Of a DNA stretch of 64,000 bases, positions 56,424-64,000 are shown one piece after another. The notes under the pieces were generated by a model, which made no database searches, had not been told where the DNA came from, and saw only the letters and a list, made by a program, of their open reading frames with translations. The stretch's first letter is position 1. Each line of letters opens with the position of its first letter. Made by a program: the position numbers and the translations under genes. The DNA is from Isoetes taiwanensis (lineage: Eukaryota; Streptophyta; Lycopodiopsida; Isoetales; Isoetaceae): contig JAJEKV010000011.1 of the NCBI GenBank assembly GCA_021234155.1, forward strand, positions 12,005,255 through 12,069,254, written 5' to 3'.

Positions 56424-59400
56424 TGCCACAGTTCTATTGCGATAGCAATAGAACCGACATTCCTTGGATGGGGTGCCTCACATCACATCTCCTATTTATT
56501 CTGTCTCTTCTCCCATTTTCATTCATCGGCATTCTCTTGAGCTAGATTCTCCTCCTTCTCTGTACCAGTTTAAGCGATTCTAGTCTCTACTCTTTGGATG
56601 CTATCTCACCGCTTCTTTTGGTTCAGCTGCATCCTGATTCTCTGTCCTATCAGCTTCTAAGTTTACTTCCTAACTTTTTCGAATTAGTTGCTAGTTGCAT
56701 TTGACGAGGGTTTCTGGTGGTTCTTTCACAGTGATTCCAGCAACAGGCTCTTTTGAGGTGGGTTCTTGGCGGTTAGGTTGCAAAGCAGCTTCTGGTGCAT
56801 CTTTCTTAGCGCTTTGTAGATCCTTTCCATCTGGGCTTTTTCGTTAGAGGGGTGTATGAGGTATGCTTGAGGCGGCAAGTTTACACCAGGTAAGACTTAA
56901 TTTTGCTTGGTTTTTGTATCGGATGGTTTCATCGGATGCTTGAGGCGGCAGAATGGCACCAGGTAGAACTTGGTTTTGATATTCTTTGTGCCATTTTTAG
57001 ACAGTTTCTTTATGAATGGTCTCTAGATAAATCTAGGATAAGTTGTCCTTAATCCGATTGCTGCTTATTTTATGAGGTTTATTAATCTAAGGAGATCGAT
57101 CATGGTGATGGGCAGTAGGTGCTTGGCTTGAATCCTGCCTTGATTTTTTTCTGGGTTCCCATTCCATGCTCCCTCCTGCTGCTGTGGGTTCGTTATTACA
57201 GAAAATGTGAAACTCCGATGGTAAGTCCCAGAAAAATTATCCTAATTGGGTATATTGCTTTGTTCGAAATACATTCCACCCTAGATGACCTGTATCTCTG
57301 AAAAATCATGCCATAGCTTTTGCTCAGAAGCACTTGGTTCTTTTGTTGAATTCCTTTCTTCAATTTGTTGCATTTATGATTTTTTCATCCTGATTTTCAC
57401 TGGCTATAAGGTCGCAGGTACAGGCTTGGAGTCGAGCCGCCCATGTGCATACAGACCTTCTCATATCGATTGAGGTTTCAATAGATCTAATCCCATATAT
57501 CTAATCCCATAAGATGGTGTATTGGCAATGTTGTTCATAGTGACATGGAGACCTGGGTTCAAATTGTCGTTGGAGACTTGGGCTTAAATTGATGTTGGAG
57601 CATGATGGATGCAGCTTTTCTGCCAGGACCAAAGGATCCTCCAAGTTTTAGCGAGAGCTTCTCACATTTTTCTCACATTCATTTGTTGCAGTAGTCTCAG
57701 AACCATGATTCAGTTCCTCGCTGAAGACTTGGCCATACCCAGCCCAAGGTAATCGTTCCTTAACCCTAGCTTGTGTTTAGAGTTGGACATTTCTGCTCTC
57801 ACCGGTGTGGATTCAAATTCTTGATCAATCGGTATTCTAGCTTTCAAGTTCTTGATCAATTAAGGTGTGATTCTAGCTCTCAATTTGGATTTCCTGCATC
57901 CATTAAGGCACTCCGAAGTTGCTTTGTTTTCACCTGGCTATACTCCACAAGACCTTTACTGCATGCTTCCCTTATGTCTGTACTTGGTTCCCTGCATCTT
58001 GTTCTCTTGAGTCCATGTTTTTAATCTTTTCTTCTGAATTCTATGTTAATATGTGTTCTACATCCTTCTTCTTTTAGTTCACCTGCCTGGCTCTTCGTCT
58101 TTTCTTTCCGGTTTATTCTTGGGCACTTCCTTGTGTTTCAAGCTTTCCCATTATGGACCAAATTTTATGATTTGGTCTTCAGCTAGTTTGTCTTTCCCCA
58201 TGTACATTGTCTACAGAGCATACTTGGAATTTGAAGATCATATTAAGTATAAATTTTTTAGTTCCGGCATAAGCTCTCTCTGATTACCCCTACGCATAAT
58301 AAGCCGGCCATGGGGATGTGTTTGCCTTGTATTTCATTTGAGGAAAGTGTCGTGTTCACTAATTTGATTATGTAGGTGGACTGCGTGCAGTATTATCTCA
58401 TTTTCTGGAACTGATGCTTCTTAGTACACGACAAGCTCGGTCTCTTGTGCCTGCCAGGCTTGGCCACATTTGGTTCAGAAGAGAAGTTTTCTGTCATCAG
58501 AAGAGCGTTATTGGCGATCCTTTGTGCTTTGGGACAGATGCTCAGTGGGAGCGCATGCAAAGGCCGGCTCTAAGTTCCGGCATCTACAACAGGACCAGAC
58601 GATTTTTTTGTCTCCCTATATTGCGTTTTGTAAAAAGATGAATGTTTAAGACTTATTTCATATTTAGTAAGGTTGGCTTGTTGCACGGGTTTGGCTTCAC
58701 AGATACAGGTTCGCGCCTTCCATGTTCTTCTTTTGCCATTGTAATGCTGGGGGTATGGAAACCATGTTTTCCACCCTTTTTTTTTCTAACATCTTCTAGT
58801 TGGGCTCTTCATATATTTGTTGGTTGGATTCAACACTAAACACTTTCTTTTTCATTGTGGTGGCAGTTAGCTAGCACTTTACATGCGTTTGATGTCAACG
58901 GTTGACCTGTTATTTTTACCTTTTGGCTTACTAGTTCATTTTTGGACTTGTGTAATTGTAATGCATTCATACAGAAGTCATGTTTTTCATGGTGTTGCTA
59001 ACATATTCTAGTTGGGCTCTTTAGGTCATTTGTTAGTTGGATTCAGCATTTAACACTTATTTCTTCTTTGTGGACGCAGTTAGTTAGCACGTAAGTTGTA
59101 GAGTTGTTCTTGTCACATTACCATTTGGTTATTCGTGTTTTCCTTGGTATGTATATTGTTTGTCCCTTGTCGATAGATGCAGTTTCCATGCGTTTGATAT
59201 TCAAAGTTGATCTTCTTATTTGTTCATTCTTAGACTTGTATTACACACATTCATGTAGGGTATAGATTTGATATGCCTCGTTTTGCTTTGGACCATTTGC
59301 GAGTATTATACATGGTAAGTGTTGTTGACATTGCACGGTCCCGCCCAATTTCATTAAGTATTTTGCACTGGTATCTAGGATTGGTTTGGCCCATCATCTT

Positions 59401-61365
59401 TGGGGGCATTATCCCTCGTATGCGGTGTGCTCTCATGTAATATGCATCATTTGGCATCTTTTTTAGAACTTGATATCTGGGTTCAATAAAGCATATTTTG
59501 TCGCTACATTTATAGATCCTTGTGAACCCATTGCGGTGTTAGTTGTTGATTTCATCTAACTTGTCATTATTCATTGAATTGTCTGCGACCTTATTTCATT
59601 GTCCCGGTAATCATTCAGTTTGTATCTTCATCATGGTTTAGAAATTTGATCCCATGGGTCTTATTTTCGCATTTTCTTGACGTGTTCTTTTTCGCCTTGC
59701 TAACTTGATTCCATTTCTTCCTTTGTTACCTCATTATCTATCGCTTGCGTGTCTGCTTTCTCCTTGGTCACCAGAGTAACAATCATTCCATAGTCTCACT
59801 TATTCTTTTATCATCTTACCCCTTTTTACCTCGTTTGCTCCTTTAAAATTTTTTCTTTCTCTCTTCCTTTTTTGCATCTATCTTGTTTGCATCATTCGCT
59901 TTTATCTCTATCAAAGGTGTCTCGTGCCATTCGACCTTTTTTGCATCAGTGGCCCTTTAGCCAAATTGTATGTGTTATGTTCTTTTGTTGGGTATGATGG
60001 ATCCTTTACCTGCTCCTTTCGCTTACATTTTCGTATTTGTTCCATTTGTCTCATTTTCCCTCGTTTGTTCTATCTGCCTCCACTTGTTGGATTTGTTCCA
60101 TTAGTTCCCTTATCTTATCCGTCTTTGTGGTGCATTGACATGTTTTGTATCTTTAGTTCAATTATCGCTTTTGTTCTTTTTGCCCCTTGGCCTACATATT
60201 TTATATTTGTTCCATTTATCTTGTTTTTCTCCATTTTGTCCATCTGGCCCTATTTGTTTCATTTGTACCTTTCGCTCCCATATCCTATCTGTTTATCTGC
60301 TCCATTGGCCTGTTATTTTTTGTGTTTGTTCATTTTGTTTTGATTACCCCATTCTTCTCCGGTTCCTTTTATGTGGATTGTTTTGCACATCGTTGTTCCT
60401 TTCCTCGTTGTCTTGTTTAGGATATTCTTGTCCCATAATAGTTCCTTTGCTCGTTCTTCCCCATATTTTACATTCTTTTATGTTGTGGTTCCTTGGTGAA
60501 TGCAGTTGGTAGGTCTTTATCCTAACGTCATTTTGGTTCTTTTTGTTGAGGGGGGGTCTTGTCTCATTGGCAACTGTGTTTCTCATCGTTCCCCCATATC
60601 TACATATGATTGGTTGAGTTTGTTTCTCTTAGTTGGGATGTTGTTCAAGGTGCTAGAGATGGGTGTTTGTACGTTCATTATAGTATGTTGTTACATATGT
60701 TCATGGTAGGCATATTGGTTAACAATATGGTTGTTCGACACCCACGTGCACTCTGCTGATCTAGTTTATTTTTCCTCTATCACTTCATCTGTCCCATTTC
60801 TTTTGGTCTTCCAATGGCGTATACCTTTATTTTCTTTATTTTGGCATGTGCCGATGGGTTGTCACTTTGTCCTTTTTCTATGCCATGTTCATTTTTTCCA
60901 TTTCATCCCATTGGCTTTTGTGCACCTTCCTCATTCTATTATGGTTACCTCAGTTATCGCTTAATCAATTTTAGTTTTGGTGTTGCTATTGCTCCATTTG
61001 TTCCGTTTTCTCTTTATCCCTTTTTGCTCCATTTTCTTGGTTCCTCTTCTTTCCATTTACTCGGGTTGCTTTGGTTCCTCTTTTGTTCTCGATAAGCCAT
61101 CTCCTCTGGTACTTTGGTACCCCTTGCTTGCCCCTTCTACTTCATTTGTCCCAATACTCTATTATCTCGTTGTCTCATTATCCTCTTTTATCTTTGTTAT
61201 CTCATATATTCCTTTATGCCTTGTATTCTCGCCATCCTATTTGTCGTTTCCTCCATTCATTTGTTCCTTCCTTTCTCCTCCCGTCAACCTAGTTGCTCTA
61301 TTCCTTTTGGGGTAGGTTCCTCTTCTTTTGGCCACTTGATTGTTTCGTAGGACCCATCATAGGAA
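56424..61365 (+). mobile_element. unclassified repeat element X, copy 1
   Basis: Defined by comparison with the adjacent copy 2. Both start with a hairpin (stem GTTCTATTGC, GATA loop; 56431-56454 here) and share about 140 bases ('cctcacatcacatctcctattta', 'gagctagattctcctccttc'). Both end in the same ~36 bases (ggccacttgattgtttc and taggacccatc). The interior has no recognisable enzyme. It holds a ~70-base duplication at 56868-56985 ('tgcttgaggcggca'), a ~215-base duplication at 58786-59093 ('attctagttgggctct'), and a pyrimidine-rich tract from about 59700. Confidence 0.5.
59700..61360 (+). repeat. pyrimidine-rich degenerate repeat tract
   Basis: About 1.6 kb in which the plus strand is strongly C/T-rich, with loosely recurring words such as tttgttccatt, catttgtccc and ttttgttc. 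It produces several overlapping hydrophobic plus-strand frames (Phe/Leu/Ser/Pro/Cys-rich), which are compositional by-products. Confidence 0.7.
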
Positions 61366-62429
61366 TGTCACGGTTCTATTGCGATAGCAATAGAACCGAC
61401 ATTTCTTGGATGGGGACGCCTCACATCACATCTCCTATTTATTATGTCTCCTCCCATTTTCATTCATCGGCGTTCTCTTGAGCTAGATTCTCCTCCTTCT
61501 CTGTCCTACCAGTTTCCCTCACCCGCCCTCCCTTTGATGCCTGCAATAGGCCACGTCTTCCATTTTTCATTAGTATGTTCCTTTGGAAGTTGCTCCGTTT
61601 ACTTTTGGTTGGTTGACCATGTTTAGTTTCTATCTATTTTCTATACTTCTCGGGCCGCTCTGCAGCTATGGGCATCCTCCATGTTTCCTTTTCGATGTTC
61701 TTTGCAAGTGCATATGTTCTTATGTTTTTATTTTCCTCGGCATGGCACTATAGCCTCCAAGGCATACTTATTATTTCTTTCTTTTTCGGCATGGCACTGT
61801 AGCCTCCAAGGCATTCTTTTTTCATTCTCTCTCGGCGTGGTGCTGTAGCCTCCGAGGCAGCACCAATCGGATGTTTTTTCCTGCGATGGTCATTCCGTGG
61901 ATGGTTCTCAATTGGTCGGCTGTTGTCACTTCCTCGGCGTGGCCTTGGAGCCTCCGAGTGTTCTATATAATTATAGTTTGGCACGTGCCCAGGCTTAAAG
62001 CTCCTAACTTTCTAATGGGTCGTTCTCATTTTCAGGCTTTCCATTGCAGGTTCTTTTCTTTTGCAGTTGGCAGTGCCATCATGTTTGCATCCATCAACTC
62101 ATGGCTAACGTATGCTAGTGGCATTCAGCGAGAGTGTTGGTGTACGTTGCTCATTACGGGGGGGTTTTTCATCTCCATGAGGAGTGGTCGCCAGTTTTCT
62201 CACGTTTGTATATACCAAGTGGCGGAACAATCAACTTTTATCTGGCACTCTTCGGTTTTCATCATGCTCTCGATAAATTGTCTAGTTTCAGAACATGTTC
62301 AATTTTCAAGCTTTTCAAATTTTCTACCCCCTAGTAGGGGAACAATATGTAAAAGATTTTGCAAAATGCTCAATGAGAACACCACTTCACTCGGCCACTT
62401 GATTGTTTCATAGGACCCATCCTAGGAAT
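61366..62429 (+). mobile_element. element X, copy 2 (1.06 kb, internally deleted?)
   Basis: Starts TGTCAC and the hairpin (stem GGTTCTATTGC, 61372-61397) immediately after copy 1 ends; finishes with the shared 3' sequence at 62394-62429. It contains four copies, partly ~51 bases apart, of a ggcatggcac.gtagcctcc.aggca motif (61736, 61787, 61837, 61932). The two copies are head to tail. Confidence 0.5.
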
Positions 62430-63819
62430 TCTTTCTTCCTTTCTTCCTAATGACCTAATGACAAAACGAAAAAATGAGAAACACACTAATCAAGCCCACT
62501 GAGATTGCCTTCCATAGTTCTCTAGAGAAACATTTAGAATGTTTTATAAAAATAACAGTGCTTATCTAAGTTTACAACACCGTACAAACCTACACATATC
62601 AAATTATTGACTTAAAAACACTCATGCCTTCTTGCCTATATGTTTCCGTTGCATTACTTTCCTTGAATATGGAAGCAGCAATGTTGCACCGCATCAAATT
62701 TCAGGACATAAGCCTTTGCAAGTAGCAACAATCGCGAGCAGGAACGTGTTCCCTAAAAATTTGGTGCAAGACTGGCGATTTCTAGCAATCTAAGTGACAT
62801 CATGTACTTTTGTGAAGAAGAATGACTTTGATGTAGACAAAATATAATAGAATAATAATTTTGGCATCCAATCGACGACTTTTTGTCCACAAAAATGATC
62901 TTGATATCGACATAAGAATAAATAGTCCTCTTAGCTTTGATTTGAGCAATGAGACAAACTGACTGCGCTGGCATTGCTTTATGGGTCCTGCCCATTAACT
63001 TTTCATTGCATGTGCTCGAACTTGAGATCCATACGACATCAACCGAACCAACCTAAAAAATAAAGAGTTTTGCAATATAAAGAGTTGTTGAGAAACAATA
63101 TAATCGCCAAGTGCCGCTTTTTGGGTTGCCCCTAGGGGGGCAAACCCTTGTTTATGTGGGCTTTTGGCATATCCTAGGTATATGCTAGAATATCCCTAGG
63201 ATATGCTAGTGACTGCTAAAAACTTATGATTGGCTGTAAATGCTAGGTCACTTCTGTTGGTGGGCAGCCGCTCTCGAAACCTGGTAACCGGAGAGGTCTC
63301 TTGGGCAGATGGCAAGTATCCGAATGCAGATCGAGAGATAGGGTGATAGAAATCAGGGCTTATTTATTCCGCTGTGTTTATATTCCAGATAGTGATAGAT
63401 CATCATGGCAAGAGCTTGTAGAAGTCCTGAGTCCATTATTGACTAGCGAAGTTAGAAGGGTTAATGCATCAAATCGTCGGTGACTCACGGTTGGTGAATC
63501 ATTTGGTGCTTGTTTGGCGTTACGCTTAGTACAAAGCGATTCCACCGATATTGTTTCTCGGCTTGTCTTGGTACAAACATATCGAGGAACTTCGAGTGAT
63601 TCTTTTTATATACAATACTAGTATGTTGGCATACCTTGATTGGTTATGCCATTTTCTCTTTTCACAACTGTATCCTTAGAAACGTTTTACAACAGATCAA
63701 CTCAGCTACCAACTTCTTCAAAAGCAATTTTATAGCAAGCTTTGGTGGTCTAACATGGCTCTTGGGTTGTATGATATTGCAAAGGTGATGGGGACTTACT
63801 TAAGTTTTGCTCATTAGGT
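62430..63819. other. no clear gene; possible exon near 63300-63483
   Basis: AT-rich until about 63100. The frame 63301-63483 (YLFRCVYIPDSDRSSWQELVE type, ending SEVRRVNASNRR) has a protein-like composition. It could be an exon of a host gene extending right, but no family or splice structure could be assigned. Confidence 0.35.
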
Positions 63820-64000
63820 TTATGGAAAGTGATGAATTTTGTTTGACACAGAAGATATTGCTGCCAATCATGGTGAAACAAGATCGTGTTTTCAATTCTG
63901 CAAATGAGGCTTTCCTGTCTTGTCTCACCGACATTTCTGCAGAGTGTGCTGCATGGCGCCTCACACTACTCAATGACAATTCTAATATCACGGATAAGGA
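63820..64000 (+). CDS. possible host exon at window end, unknown function
   Basis: After an acceptor-like 'tcattag' (63811-63817) a frame is open for 60 codons to the edge, reading FMESDEFCLTQKILLPIMV, then DRVFNSANEAFLSCLTDISA and CAAWRLTLLND. Composition is protein-like and other frames contain stops. I do not recognise the protein. It may belong with the frame at 63301-63483. Confidence 0.3.

Noticed and set aside
59924-61350. Several hydrophobic, Cys/Phe-rich frames resembling membrane proteins
   Set aside because: They overlap in all plus frames of a pyrimidine-rich tract; compositional artefact.
56424-62429. Ordinary LTR retrotransposon with LTRs at 56.4 and 61.4 kb
   Set aside because: The similarity lasts only ~140 bases, no PBS or polypurine tract was found, and the shared 3' sequence precedes the second copy instead of ending the first putative LTR.
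1-64000. CRISPR arrays, bacterial operons, rRNA or tRNA genes
   Set aside because: The tandem arrays have no spacers of CRISPR type, the gene structures are intron-containing plant or transposon types, and no tRNA cloverleaf or rRNA block was recognised by eye.

Overview
The window looks like nuclear DNA of a land plant with a repeat-dense genome. The evidence is a plant-type cystatin gene with introns, PPR, LRR-receptor-kinase and N-acetyltransferase NAA10 fragments, and plant families of transposable element (Ty1/copia, L1, CACTA, Helitron, Mutator-like). PPR repeats made only of short motifs and the very high repeat load fit a fern or another non-flowering vascular plant, but the species is a guess. 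No bacterial operons, rRNA, tRNA or CRISPR arrays were seen.

Layout. 1-1725: 5' part of a Ty1/copia element (minus strand) inside an old non-LTR element (1726-3560). 3766-10735: almost pure tandem DNA, namely a 157-bp repeat, two arrays of a 19-bp minisatellite, about four ~800-bp units and a 374-bp fold-back element. 10.7-19.3 kb: mostly non-coding, with the ORF1/endonuclease part of a LINE (13.8-15.4 kb) and a decayed FCP1/NIF-like phosphatase fragment (about 17.2 kb). 19302-22250: a 5'-truncated L1 with its target duplication, itself split by a 2.1-kb non-autonomous copia-like element with its own duplication. 22.6-22.8 kb: a LINE 3' end with 21 CTATT repeats. 24066-31589: two nested Helitrons carrying host gene fragments. 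33.8-34.5 kb: an LRR receptor kinase fragment. 39.4-42.6 kb: a decayed CACTA transposon hit by pentanucleotide-tailed LINEs. 44481-45615: the one convincing intact host gene, a two-domain cystatin. 49756-53696: a Mutator-like element inserted in a LINE. 55.2-56.4 kb: another LINE. 56.4-62.4 kb: an unclassified repeat dimer containing a pyrimidine-rich tract. The last 200 bases may start a host exon.

The window is therefore one small protease-inhibitor gene in a landscape of nested insertions. The nesting gives relative ages: copia in LINE, copia-like in L1, Helitron in Helitron, LINE in CACTA, Mutator-like in LINE. Most reading frames are decayed. The exceptions are the copia gag-protease frame at the left edge, the L1 C-terminal frame once the inserted element is excluded, and the cystatin.
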